64,000 nucleotides of DNA from Bacillus sp. J37 (GTDB lineage Bacteria; Bacillota; Bacilli; Bacillales; Bacillaceae). Made by a program: the position numbers and the translations under genes. Below are positions 31,961 to 39,787 of the stretch, in pieces. The DNA lies in NCBI RefSeq assembly GCF_000518865.1, contig NZ_JAEK01000010.1, positions 1 through 64,000 of the forward strand, written 5' to 3'. Each line of letters opens with the position of its first letter. Positions within the stretch are counted from its first letter, which is position 1. The notes beneath the pieces were generated by a model, which ran no database searches, had not been told where the DNA came from, and saw only the letters and a list, made by a program, of their open reading frames with translations.

Positions 31961-32095
31961 GGTTGATTTCCGTTACGTTACATGTACTCGCTTTCCGCGG
32001 GTGGTCTCTGGAGCCTCCTCAGCGCTATGCACTTGCGGGTTCTCCATCAACACACACACCCGCAGGAGTCTCGCACATTCCACTCCCTTCAACTT
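31961..32095. repeat. Composite Bacillaceae intergenic repeat, core only (copy 2)
   Basis: GGTTGATTTCCG at 31961, CGCTTTCCGCGGG at 31989, GGAGCCTCCTCAGCGC at 32010 and CCCGCAGGAGTCTCGC at 32059 are the diagnostic blocks shared with the 2630-2762 core. The outer GGCTGTTTTCG inverted repeat of copy 1 is absent here. The surrounding gap (31827-32376) contains no gene. A hairpin AGCG...CGCT followed by TTTTTT lies near 32137-32166. Confidence 0.75.
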
Positions 32096-32376
32096 TCATA
32101 TCAACTCGTTGCTTAGAAATTAATAAATTGTATAAGAAGCGTCTCCTTTTAATCAGTCGCTTTTTTAATTTTTTCTTGAATGATGTAGTTGAAAATCCAA
32201 TCCACGAGAACATAATTGCTAAATCACAGAAAATTTCCCGGGTAAGCGCAGGAGTTGACTTTTTTCATGGTGCTGTGTCGATTTTTAGAAGGTTGGCGGT
32301 GTATAAGTTCAAGTGTTTGCAACTGGATTGAACAAATTGCTAAAATAGCTTCATTACTAACATAGAGGTGACGTTT

Positions 32377-33105
32377 ATGAAAATTGAGATTTGGTCAGAT
32401 TTTGTTTGTCCATTCTGTTATATAGGAAAACGAAGATTGGAGTTGGCACTTGAGCAATTTCCTCATAAAGATCAGGTTCAAATTGAGTATAAGAGCTTTG
32501 AATTAGATCCTCATGCACCAACACATTCAGAGCAAGGTATATATGAAGCATTGGCTGCTAAATATGGCTCATCCGTAGAACAAATGAAGCAGATGAATAA
32601 AGGAATGATCCAACAGGCAGCAGAACTTGGATTATCTTTTGAATTTGAAGGGATGAAGCCGACAAACACCTTTGATGCCCATCGTTTATCAAAGTATGCT
32701 AAAACCATTGGAAAAGATAAAGACATAACAGAAAAGTTATTATCTGCATACTTTACAAAATCTAAAAATGTTGGAGATAAAGATACATTAGTTGAGGTCG
32801 CTTTAGAGGCAGGAATTGAAAGAGAAAAAGCATTGGAAGTTTTATCAAACAAAACATCTTACGAACAAGAAGTACGAAATGATCAAAGCCTGGCAAAGCA
32901 ATATGGAATTCAAGGCGTACCATTCTTCTTACTTAATCAAAAGTATGCCATCTCTGGTGCACAGTCTCCTGAAACATTTGCAGGTGCACTTCAAAAAGTT
33001 TGGGATGAGGAGCATCAAAAGCCAATGTTTCAAGACCTAACAGTTTCTGATCAGGATGTATGTACTGATGATGGTTGCATAGTACCGCAAAACACTGAAA
33101 AATAA
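32377..33105 (+). CDS. DsbA-family oxidoreductase (FrnE-like)
   Basis: The 242-residue thioredoxin-fold protein has the active site Cys11-Pro-Phe-Cys14 (DFVCPFCYIGKRR), a helical insertion, and the cis-Pro loop in GIQGVPFFLL (about 170-179). FrnE-type proteins are cytoplasmic disulfide or 2-hydroxychromene-2-carboxylate isomerase-like enzymes linked to oxidative stress. A C-terminal CTDDGC adds another cysteine pair. The ATG at 32377 follows ATAGAGGTGACGTTT; the GTG at 32368 lies inside that site. Confidence 0.9.
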   Translation: MKIEIWSDFVCPFCYIGKRRLELALEQFPHKDQVQIEYKSFELDPHAPTHSEQGIYEALAAKYGSSVEQMKQMNKGMIQQAAELGLSFEFEGMKPTNTFDAHRLSKYAKTIGKDKDITEKLLSAYFTKSKNVGDKDTLVEVALEAGIEREKALEVLSNKTSYEQEVRNDQSLAKQYGIQGVPFFLLNQKYAISGAQSPETFAGALQKVWDEEHQKPMFQDLTVSDQDVCTDDGCIVPQNTEK

Positions 33106-33115
33106 CAGAACCAAT

Positions 33116-33152
33116 AAAAAGAATGACTAAAAACTATAAGTCATTCTTTTTC
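33116..33152. terminator. Bidirectional terminator
   Basis: AAAGAATGACT pairs with AGTCATTCTTT, flanked by A and T tracts, between the DsbA-like gene and the converging 33141 gene. Confidence 0.85.
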
Positions 33153-33599
33153 TATTTTTAAAATCCATTTATAATACCCAACCAAAATAAGCAGTAGAAT
33201 TGGATTAATGAAGGCTGAAATGCCTAAATTCCACCATCCATATCGAAAATACCCCCAAGGTGAAGGAGAATTAGCTAACCATTCATAAAATAGTAAAAAT
33301 ATTTCCCAAATAAAAATATACCGCACAATTTTAAAGAACCCTTTTTTAAATGGAAACCAGTTAAGAAACATAATATTAACAGGAGGAATTAATACTGTAT
33401 ATGCAGGAAATGCAAGCCAATCTATTCCTTTTGTTATATACCAATAGCCATGGTATTTTAGGTCGACAAAAATATCGAAAACCAATTGAAAAGCTATAGT
33501 AAAGACCCAAATATGGACAATATGGTTTTTCGTCAGCCTCTCATTCGTTTTATAGGCAAAATAATTAAAAATAATGACTGAAAGAAGTAATATAATCAA
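33141..33599 (-). CDS. CBO0543-family membrane protein
   Basis: The 152-residue protein has about five membrane helices and the features of the CBO0543 family of clostridia and bacilli: an early FDIFVDLKYHGYWY segment and a PPVNIMFLNWFPF motif. Its function is unknown. Translation starts at TTG 33599, 7 nt after AAGGAG. It is monocistronic and converges with the DsbA-like gene. Confidence 0.75.
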   Translation of the reverse strand: MIILLLSVIIFNYFAYKTNERLTKNHIVHIWVFTIAFQLVFDIFVDLKYHGYWYITKGIDWLAFPAYTVLIPPVNIMFLNWFPFKKGFFKIVRYIFIWEIFLLFYEWLANSPSPWGYFRYGWWNLGISAFINPILLLILVGYYKWILKIEKE

Positions 33600-33770
33600 C
33601 TGATTACTCCTTCCTGTATGAAATTATCAAGTCTTAAGGAAAGAATCTTGTAATCAACGTTACTAACAAAGAATTGAACCATATTATGTCTCCGTTCTAG
33701 TTAATAATCTCTCCCTATATTCTTCACCTTAATGAAAATCTTTATCCTCAATTTGAATATTTTGGAAAAC

Positions 33771-33816
33771 AAAAAATGACTTATCAACATACTTTTTCAG
33801 TACCTTGATAAGTCAT
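33771..33816 (-). terminator. Terminator of the HD-GYP gene
   Basis: On the minus strand AATGACTTATCAA and TTGATAAGTCATT form a 13-bp stem, followed by TTTTTG. Confidence 0.88.
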
Positions 33817-33819
33817 TCA

Positions 33820-34926
33820 TCACAATAATGCATCTGCCTCAACAATTTCTGATGTTAAATTTCCCCGTTCTGATAAGTCGACTTCATATGGCGTTATGCT
33901 TTGGCCGGCCTCATCTTTAATAATTCGAATCGTGGGACGTCCTACCGAATGGAAATGATATTTCGTTACTATTCCGAGCCTGCCATCATTTAATTTAACA
34001 GTTAATCCTTGTGGGTAGATTGCTATACAATTTTTAAACAGCTTTAACTGCTTTGTATCAAATTGGGTTCCGCTTCCTGAAAATAGCAATTCCATTCCTT
34101 GATGTGGCAGCATGGCCGGCCGATAGACTCTATGACTGGTAACGGCATCAAAAACATCGGCTACACTCAAGATTTTTGCATAAGGATGAATTTTGTCACC
34201 TTTTATTCCCCTGGGATATCCTCTTCCATCGATTCTTTCATGATGCTGCAGGGCACAATGTGCTACAACCAATGGTATTTCATGTACCTTTCGAAGAATA
34301 TCAAACCCTAACTGAGAATGTGCTTTCATTTGTTGGTACTCTTCTCCATTGAGCCTTCCTGGTTTATTTAAAATTTCAGGTGCCACAAATATTTTCCCCA
34401 AATCATGTAATAAAGCACCTAAACCAATTTCCTCTATTTCTTTTGTAGACATACCATTTTTAATCGCAAGCTGACAGGAATAGATTGTCACATTTAAACT
34501 ATGTGTATAAACATGACTTTCATGAATTTTTGTTGTTGCAAGCAGATTAAGCACACTTGGATTTTCGGTTAAGCATGTCATGATATCTCTAAAGATTTTT
34601 TGAAAGGTCCGCACTGTTTTTTCTGTTTCAATCATCGCCTGAAATGTAGGCTTTGTTCCATTCAATTCAGCGATGGTTTCTATTCCTTCTGTAATGACAT
34701 TTGTTGCTTCATTTAACAGTTCTATAGGAATCGACTCAACAATGTCAATGCCTTCAGAGGCTTTATCTTCTATGTAAACTGTATTGATATTTAAGTTTTT
34801 CAATCTTTTGATAAAACTATCAGTAAGCTCCGTTCCCTTAGTTAAAAGAATTTTCCCCTTTTCACCATATATGGATCTACCTAATTTGATACCTGATTGA
34901 CAATGATCTAATTTAACTAAACGCAT
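33820..34926 (-). CDS. HD-GYP domain cyclic-di-GMP phosphodiesterase
   Basis: The 368-residue protein has an N-terminal region (1-110) that begins with the RLVKLDHCQSGIKLGRSIY segment frequent before HD-GYP domains in Firmicutes. The HD-GYP domain (about 130-300) follows, with metal-binding His174-Asp175 in LLHDLGKIF, and HHERIDGRGYP in which Gly236-Tyr237-Pro238 completes the signature. Such enzymes hydrolyse c-di-GMP or other cyclic dinucleotides in the cytoplasm. A C-terminal beta-rich tail (305-368) is present. ATG 34926 follows CAGGGGAAAGAAA. Confidence 0.88.
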   Translation of the reverse strand: MRLVKLDHCQSGIKLGRSIYGEKGKILLTKGTELTDSFIKRLKNLNINTVYIEDKASEGIDIVESIPIELLNEATNVITEGIETIAELNGTKPTFQAMIETEKTVRTFQKIFRDIMTCLTENPSVLNLLATTKIHESHVYTHSLNVTIYSCQLAIKNGMSTKEIEEIGLGALLHDLGKIFVAPEILNKPGRLNGEEYQQMKAHSQLGFDILRKVHEIPLVVAHCALQHHERIDGRGYPRGIKGDKIHPYAKILSVADVFDAVTSHRVYRPAMLPHQGMELLFSGSGTQFDTKQLKLFKNCIAIYPQGLTVKLNDGRLGIVTKYHFHSVGRPTIRIIKDEAGQSITPYEVDLSERGNLTSEIVEADALL

Positions 34927-34967
34927 TTTCTTTCCCCTGTCTCTTTTATATTTCTTTATTAAGTGAC

Positions 34968-35003
34968 GTAAAAATGCGTTCACAGCATTGTGTTGCATTT
35001 TTG
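34968..35003 (-). promoter_or_regulatory. Hairpin in the 5' leader of the HD-GYP gene
   Basis: On the minus strand AAAAATGC ... GCATTTTT encloses CACAATGCTGTG, giving a terminator-like stem 42 bp before the start codon. It might attenuate transcription. No known riboswitch fold, including c-di-GMP-I, was seen upstream of it. Confidence 0.35.
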
Positions 35004-35239
35004 ACCTTTATGTCTATAAAAGGCGGATGCAGAAATTGTCTCTTACTGTCGATTATAGTCAACTTCCATTTGAATTTCAATGAAATATCTGCCCTAAAAG
35101 AACTGGTTTTTATTGAATATATGACAATCGATTCATACTAATCCTTTTGATTGCTCAAAGGTATGTTCAAAAATAACATGTTATTTATCTTGCAATTTAG
35201 AATTATTAAACTATAATTCTAAAAGAGGGAGGTTGATTT
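35004..35239. other. Divergent intergenic region
   Basis: It separates the HD-GYP and HPr-like genes. The palindrome AATAACATGTTATT (about 35175) and a TATAAT (about 35212) suggest the promoter of the HPr-like gene with a possible operator. Nothing else was seen. Confidence 0.35.
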
Positions 35240-35464
35240 ATGGTCATTCATTTTAAATTATCCGATAAAGATCAAGTACCAAAGTTAAACAAAATTGCGT
35301 CAAAGTATCCTTTCGATATATGGATTCATAGTGAAGATCGAAAGTATGACGCAACTTCTATCCTTTCATTGTATACCCTACCTTTTAAGACAGAGTTAAA
35401 ACTCGTAGTTGAAGAAGACGTTAACTCTACAGCATTACTGGAGGATATGAAAGCCTTTCGATAA
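35240..35464 (+). CDS. HPr-like (Crh-like) protein lacking the active-site histidine
   Basis: The 74-residue protein aligns by eye with the second half of HPr: ASKYPFDIWIHSEDRKYDATS matches HPr residues about 26-46, and SILSLYTLPFKTELKLVVEE matches SIMGVMSLGIAKGAEITI. The HPr His15 loop (GIHARP) is replaced by DKDQVPKLNK, so it cannot carry phosphate from enzyme I. Ser40 occupies the place of Ser46, the HPr-kinase target, with the following hydrophobic residues kept. It may therefore act like Crh as a CcpA partner, or may simply have retained the fold. AGAGGGAGG precedes the ATG. Monocistronic. Confidence 0.68.
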   Translation: MVIHFKLSDKDQVPKLNKIASKYPFDIWIHSEDRKYDATSILSLYTLPFKTELKLVVEEDVNSTALLEDMKAFR

Positions 35465-35501
35465 TCCTCTATCAGGTGTACCTATTTTACATAAACATTA
35501 C

Positions 35502-35536
35502 TTGCTCCCCTTCTTTTTTAAAAAATGGTGGAGCAA
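35502..35536. terminator. Bidirectional terminator
   Basis: TTGCTCC at 35502 pairs with GGAGCAA at 35530 around a loop of T and A runs. It serves the HPr-like gene and the small gene that ends at 35548. Confidence 0.75.
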
Positions 35537-35547
35537 CACTTCTTTTT

Positions 35548-35697
35548 CTATTTCAGATTAGATTGTCTTTTATCGTCCTCTGTTGAAGTTGATGATGTGA
35601 CAGTTTCCAATCCATAGCCAGTAGAACTTATTTCCAGATGCTCTTCTTTTTTATTTCCGTTTAAATGTAACATCTCATCGTATTGATCTTTTCCCAT
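35548..35697 (-). CDS. Small acidic protein of unknown function
   Basis: The 49-residue product starts MGKDQYDEMLHLNGNKKEEH and ends STEDDKRQSNLK. It is hydrophilic, rich in Glu, Asp, Ser and Thr. AGAAAGGAGAATAGAA precedes the ATG, and a terminator follows. It lies just downstream of the Mn-catalase gene on the same strand (72 bp gap) at the start of a group of sporulation-associated genes. No family was recognised. Confidence 0.6.
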   Translation of the reverse strand: MGKDQYDEMLHLNGNKKEEHLEISSTGYGLETVTSSTSTEDDKRQSNLK

Positions 35698-35769
35698 TTC
35701 TATTCTCCTTTCTTACATAGGTGAACAGCCCATTTAGCTGTCCACATTTACCTTGTTAATGTATTTGAG

Positions 35770-36633
35770 TTATTGCAGTGGTTCCATTTTGCCTAACCCT
35801 TGTTTAACTCTCAACTCTTCAGTATTCGTTCCGTGTAAAGAAGCAGGGCCCGGTTGCAGAGATGGTTTCTGCCCCATTGGTTGAGGATGTTGAACATATT
35901 GGAAATTTGCTTGTCCATCTAATGTTGGTCCATTTGCCCAGCTACCGTTGCTGCTATCTTCACCTTCAGAAAAGTTCATAAACGAATAGGACACATCTTG
36001 TTTCTCATACTCTTGATTAAAATTACTTGGTACAATTGAACCTTGAGTTTGCTCAATTTCTTCGATTGCGGCCATCCATTGATTTTGATGCATTGTATCA
36101 CGAGCAATCAAAAAAGAAAGCATATCTCTTACACCAGGGTCTGTTGTCATTTCGTATAAACGACACACTTGTAACCTTCCTTGAGATTCTGCATTTAAAT
36201 TTGCCCGAAAGTCAGCTAATAAGTTTCCGCTTGCAATCGTATATCGGGCATTCCATGGATAACCTGCACTATCGTTTGGCTGAGCACCAAGACCATTTAC
36301 GATCGCATGTTGTGGATTCATCCCGCCTAAAACTGCTTCAATAACTGGATCTTTTGCTGCCTCCTCTTGTTCTTGAACAGGTGCACCATCTAATAATTGA
36401 GCAATCATTGTTGCAAGCATTTCAACATGACCTATTTCTTCTGTTCCAATGTCTAGAAGCATATCACGATATTTTCCTTCTGCTCGACAGTTCCATCCTT
36501 GAAAAAGATATTGCATCATAACTGAGATCTCCCCAAATTGACCACCAAGGACTTCTTGCAATTTCTTGGCATAGACAGGATCTGGTTGGCTTGGTTTTGC
36601 TGTATATTGTAATTCTTTAACATGATAAAACAT
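35770..36633 (-). CDS. Manganese (non-heme) catalase, YdbD/CotJC type
   Basis: The 287-residue ferritin-fold protein has the dimanganese ligands in GEISVMMQY (Glu near 35), GTEEIGHVEM (Glu and His near 66-69), NLNAESQGRL and ARDTMHQNQW. It decomposes hydrogen peroxide. In bacilli these catalases are spore-associated (CotJC, YjqC, YdbD). The C-terminal tail (about 220-287) is Gly/Pro/Gln-rich, ending in KQGLGKMEPLQ. AGGGGGAAATTAG precedes the ATG. Confidence 0.92.
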   Translation of the reverse strand: MFYHVKELQYTAKPSQPDPVYAKKLQEVLGGQFGEISVMMQYLFQGWNCRAEGKYRDMLLDIGTEEIGHVEMLATMIAQLLDGAPVQEQEEAAKDPVIEAVLGGMNPQHAIVNGLGAQPNDSAGYPWNARYTIASGNLLADFRANLNAESQGRLQVCRLYEMTTDPGVRDMLSFLIARDTMHQNQWMAAIEEIEQTQGSIVPSNFNQEYEKQDVSYSFMNFSEGEDSSNGSWANGPTLDGQANFQYVQHPQPMGQKPSLQPGPASLHGTNTEELRVKQGLGKMEPLQ

Positions 36634-36731
36634 CTAATTTCCCCCTCAATAAATAACTTCCGTACTTTCCTAGTATGAGGAACCTGTCAAAGGATATAGT
36701 GACCAAATGTCACCATTTAGAGATTCAGGAC

Positions 36732-36769
36732 AAAAAAAGGCTCAGAACGCTACTTGTTCTGAACCTTTC
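36732..36769 (-). terminator. Terminator of the DUF4025 gene
   Basis: On the minus strand AAAGGTTCAGAAC and GTTCTGAGCCTTT pair, followed by a T tract. Confidence 0.88.
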
Positions 36770-36776
36770 CGGTATT

Positions 36777-36989
36777 TTATTGATTTTTATAGCCCTCACG
36801 CTTTACTTGAATATCATCACCCTCTACATTATCAATAACTGCATTTACCTCACCTTCCATGTAAGCATCTGACGCTTGCTCATGTGTAGTTGCTAAGCCT
36901 GATGATAATGTGTTATTTGCTTTGTAATCTTCCACTTCATATGTTTTACCTGCAAGTTGAGATGAATGACTATTATTCGTTTTTTTCAT
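36777..36989 (-). CDS. DUF4025 (YozQ-like) small protein
   Basis: The 70-residue hydrophilic protein has the core YEVEDYKANNTLSSGLATTH followed by EQASDAYMEGEVNAVID, which resembles YozQ of B. subtilis. These proteins are found in spore formers and probably expressed during sporulation; no function is known. AAAAGGGAAGTGCG precedes the ATG. Monocistronic, with a strong terminator. Confidence 0.72.
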   Translation of the reverse strand: MKKTNNSHSSQLAGKTYEVEDYKANNTLSSGLATTHEQASDAYMEGEVNAVIDNVEGDDIQVKREGYKNQ

Positions 36990-37105
36990 GATCGCACTTC
37001 CCTTTTATCTAGAATTATGAAAATCTTATTTCATTATGCAAAGTCGATAACACCTGTATGAAAAGTAACTGAGCGCATTTGCTATTTTGAGAAAAGCCTT
37101 TTTAA

Positions 37106-37399
37106 TCAAAATTGATGATCTGGATGTAAATTGTTTTGCATATATTCCTGCACCTTTTCCATTTGATCTGTTGAAGCAAGTTCAGTTTTGTACCAGCCCT
37201 TTTGTTCCATTAGTTCAAAAAGTCGAAAATGATTCTTTGTTGATTTTTCAAGACATTGTTGATAGATGTCTCGAAGATCTTTATGTGATGCCTCTAACAT
37301 TGTACTACTAATACTTTGACATCTTCCCTTTTCCAGCTCCAAACAAAGCTGTATCATCTCTCGATCAGTTAAACCGCGTCCTTCCATATTGTTCGGCAT
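37106..37399 (-). CDS. CotF-family spore coat protein
   Basis: The 97-residue helical protein begins MPNNMEGRGLTDREMIQLCLELEK and carries the CotF-type core (MLEASHKDLRDIYQQCLEKST, then a KGWY tail typical of the family: LMEQKGWYKTE). It would be a component of the spore coat. AAGGGGACAAGTTT precedes the ATG. It follows a partner gene by 19 bp. Confidence 0.82.
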   Translation of the reverse strand: MPNNMEGRGLTDREMIQLCLELEKGRCQSISSTMLEASHKDLRDIYQQCLEKSTKNHFRLFELMEQKGWYKTELASTDQMEKVQEYMQNNLHPDHQF

Positions 37400-37418
37400 A
37401 AACTTGTCCCCTTTTATC

Positions 37419-37622
37419 TTATTGAATCATTTTTGATTGGTTAAAGTATTGTGATAGAGCGGCAACATTTAATTGATGTTGCTCCGCTAATTGTTCTAAC
37501 TCATGTTTTAATGTTTGATCATCACATAATGATGCACACCAGTTCATTGTCTTTCCTAAGATTTCTTCCGCCCTTATTTCATCTTCTATAAAGGAAAGTT
37601 CTTTCATTGTGAGCTGTTTCAT
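37419..37622 (-). CDS. Small helical protein, partner of the CotF-like gene
   Basis: The 67-residue protein starts MKQLTMKELSFIEDEIRAEE and contains CASLCDDQTLKHELEQLAEQ. Like the 3139 gene, it is a short helical CotF-associated protein (YraG-like). The ATG at 37622 follows GGAGGTGAGGAAG; upstream in-frame codons overlap that site. It forms an operon with the downstream CotF gene. Confidence 0.75.
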   Translation of the reverse strand: MKQLTMKELSFIEDEIRAEEILGKTMNWCASLCDDQTLKHELEQLAEQHQLNVAALSQYFNQSKMIQ

Positions 37623-37764
37623 CTTCCTCACCTCCAAAAATCTCACCCTTTTCTAAACTAGTATTCATTAGTACAAGAGCTTTTATCCAATTGGATATAT
37701 TTTCTTACATAAGCCTTATTTATAGAGTAAATAGTAAGGATGTAAAAGTGAGGAGGAATAGTAG

Positions 37765-38208
37765 GTGAACCATATTCAAGCTTTTTTTATAAAAGCAGTC
37801 GCTACTTTCTTGTTGCTAATGATTATTTTAGGTTTACTGTTTCGATATTCAGTTGGAGATGTATTTATCTTAACGTTAATCATCGGGGTTGTATCTTATC
37901 TACTTGGGGATCTTATGCTATTGCCAAGAACAACAAACATGACAGCAACTATTTCCGATTTCGCAATTACGATGCTTATTACCTGGTTTTACTTAGCAAA
38001 CATTACCAATTCAACAACAAATGTATTTCTAGCTTCACTCTTAACCGCTCTGGGTGTAGCTTTATTTGAAATGTTCTTCCATCGATATATGATTAACCAT
38101 ACCCTCCATCAAAAAGATGAATTCGAAAGACTTGGTCACTTGCGATACAATGCAGAAATATCAGAAGAAATTACACCAGATCGATCTAAAATAAGAAATG
38201 ATGAATAA
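37765..38208 (+). CDS. DUF2512 (YndM-like) membrane protein
   Basis: The 147-residue protein has four predicted helices (about 8-26, 29-51, 62-80 and 85-105) and a charged cytoplasmic tail. The VSYLLGDLMLLPRT segment is typical of DUF2512 (YndM) proteins of spore formers. Function unknown. Translation starts at GTG 37765 after GAGGAGGAATAGTAG. Confidence 0.82.
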   Translation: MNHIQAFFIKAVATFLLLMIILGLLFRYSVGDVFILTLIIGVVSYLLGDLMLLPRTTNMTATISDFAITMLITWFYLANITNSTTNVFLASLLTALGVALFEMFFHRYMINHTLHQKDEFERLGHLRYNAEISEEITPDRSKIRNDE

Positions 38209-38211
38209 AAA

Positions 38212-38236
38212 GAAGGCACTTTAAACTGTGCCTTCC
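38212..38236. terminator. Bidirectional terminator
   Basis: GAAGGCAC pairs with GTGCCTTC between the converging yndM-like and gerPF-like genes. Confidence 0.75.
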
Positions 38237-38242
38237 ATTTGT

Positions 38243-38437
38243 TCATCTATTATTTGGATCAGAGCAGTTCGTAATACTTTTTCCATTAATAACCAGCTGG
38301 AAATCTCCATTTCCTCCTCCACCTGACCCTGAAGTGGAAGATTCAATATTTTTTGGGGAAATGCAATGTGAATCTCCAAAATTAACAACTCCACCACTAA
38401 TACTTTCTATTGTTAGTTTTTTTATAAAACATGGCAT
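38243..38437 (-). CDS. GerPA/GerPF-family spore germination protein
   Basis: The 64-residue protein has the family core SISGGVVNFGDSHCISPKN and a glycine-rich loop SGSGGGGNGDF. GerPA/GerPF proteins belong to the gerP coat-permeability system that lets germinants reach their receptors. AAAAAGGAGTTAAAATA precedes the ATG. No other gerP gene is adjacent, so it is one of the orphan paralogues common in Bacillus. Confidence 0.85.
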   Translation of the reverse strand: MPCFIKKLTIESISGGVVNFGDSHCISPKNIESSTSGSGGGGNGDFQLVINGKSITNCSDPNNR

Positions 38438-38762
38438 TATTTTAACTCCTTTTTACCTGAGACCTTGTTGCATCTTATGTACGGAATGTCCAATGTTGTG
38501 GACATGACTACTAGAAAAGGAGAAAATGGACGATAAAAGGAATATAACAAAAAAAGGGCACACTTATAACTTCTTCATTAGCCCTCTAATATAGATCATT
38601 TACCATTGTTTCACTTTATACCCCCACTCGTTTTCTTGACAATCATACCTCTTAGAATTAATATACCAAGTAGTATATTCATTACATTCATATACATAGA
38701 TAATAGAACGATCAACATCTATAGAATAGAAAAATGATGTAGATAGAAGGGGAAGAAAAATA
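38438..38762. other. Intergenic region upstream of heme O synthase with a possible relic frame
   Basis: It carries the ctaB-type promoter. On the minus strand a frame between about 38730 and 38600 reads FYSIDVDRSIIYVYECNEYT, then TWYINSKRYDCQENEWGYKV and a stop, and an AGGGC...GCCCT hairpin followed by seven T (38550-38586) lies after it. There is no start codon, so it is at most the C-terminus of a lost gene. Confidence 0.35.
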
Positions 38763-39674
38763 ATGGACCAAGGAGATATACGACAAAGACAGCCTTTGTC
38801 AAAAATCTTGGCATTGACGATTAAAACAGGAATTATAAAATCTAACTTGATTCCAATGTTTGCCGGATTAACATTATCACTTTATACCTATCAATATGGG
38901 CTTCTAGAAAAATTACCAGATATTATTTTTGCATTGATTGGTTCTATTTTAGTCATTGGGGCTGCCGGAGCTTTTAATAACCTCTATGATCGGGACATTG
39001 ATGCAATTATGCAGAGAACAAAAAACCGTCCAACTGTTACAGGGGAAATTAACTCTAAAGTGGTCTTATGGCTTGCAATCTTCATGTCCATTTTTGGAAT
39101 ACTGGCACTTTCATTAACAACAATGTTAGCTGCATTCCTGGGATTTCTAGGTTTGTTTTTTTATGTTATCCCCTACACAATGTGGAGTAAAAGGAAAACC
39201 GTCTATAATACCGAAATTGGAAGTATTTCAGGTGCAATGCCTCCTCTCATAGGATGGGCAGCCATTCATCCTGATATCACACACCCTGCTATACTAGGGC
39301 TATTCGTGATCTCCATTATTTGGCAAATGCCTCATTTCTATGCAATTGCCATTAGAAAACACGATGAATATAAGGCTGCTAATGTACCTATGCTACCAGT
39401 TGTCAAAGGGGTTAAGAGAACATATATCCAAACGAATATATACTTAATCATTTTAATTGGAAGTAGTTTTCTTTTTAGCTCTTTAAGCATTGGACTTATG
39501 TTAGTTGCCCTTCTTTTAAGTGTAATTTGGCTTTTATTAAGTATTTACGGTTACAAAAGAATGGATTCAGAGAAATGGGCAAAATCACTGTTCATTTATT
39601 CTTTAATACACATGACCATACTCTTTTCAACCGTTATAATCTATTCTCTTATGGGCATTATCTTTGATCTATAA
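38763..39674 (+). CDS. ctaB: Protoheme IX farnesyltransferase (heme O synthase)
   Basis: The 303-residue UbiA-family prenyltransferase has about nine helices. Its first Asp-rich motif NNLYDRDIDAIMQRT holds Asn73, Asp76 and Asp80, and the second region is KHDEYKAANVPMLPVVKG. It farnesylates heme B to heme O for terminal oxidases. It lacks neighbouring ctaA or cytochrome oxidase genes, so it may be a second copy such as CtaO of B. subtilis. AGGGGAAGAAAAATA precedes the ATG. Confidence 0.92.
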   Translation: MDQGDIRQRQPLSKILALTIKTGIIKSNLIPMFAGLTLSLYTYQYGLLEKLPDIIFALIGSILVIGAAGAFNNLYDRDIDAIMQRTKNRPTVTGEINSKVVLWLAIFMSIFGILALSLTTMLAAFLGFLGLFFYVIPYTMWSKRKTVYNTEIGSISGAMPPLIGWAAIHPDITHPAILGLFVISIIWQMPHFYAIAIRKHDEYKAANVPMLPVVKGVKRTYIQTNIYLIILIGSSFLFSSLSIGLMLVALLLSVIWLLLSIYGYKRMDSEKWAKSLFIYSLIHMTILFSTVIIYSLMGIIFDL

Positions 39675-39703
39675 GAAAATGGGTAACATAATCTCCATTT
39701 GAA

Positions 39704-39736
39704 AACGAGCGGCGCACATGATCAACGCCGCTCTAT
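39704..39736. terminator. Weak terminator-like hairpin after ctaB
   Basis: GAGCGGCG pairs with CGCCGCTC around 11 bases. There is no T tract, so it is only a possible terminator or transcript-stabilising stem. Confidence 0.45.
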
Positions 39737-39787
39737 AAAACAATGTTTGTACGATAAAAAGAAAGTGTTATTGAATACAAGTTTCGT

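Noticed and set aside
34968-35060. c-di-GMP riboswitch in front of the HD-GYP gene
   Set aside because: None of the conserved GEMM-I/II elements is present; only a simple hairpin is seen.
38634-38717. 28-codon minus-strand hydrophobic peptide frame (MYMNVMNILLGIL)
   Set aside because: No ribosome binding site, and it overlaps a more protein-like frame; AT-rich DNA gives such frames by chance.
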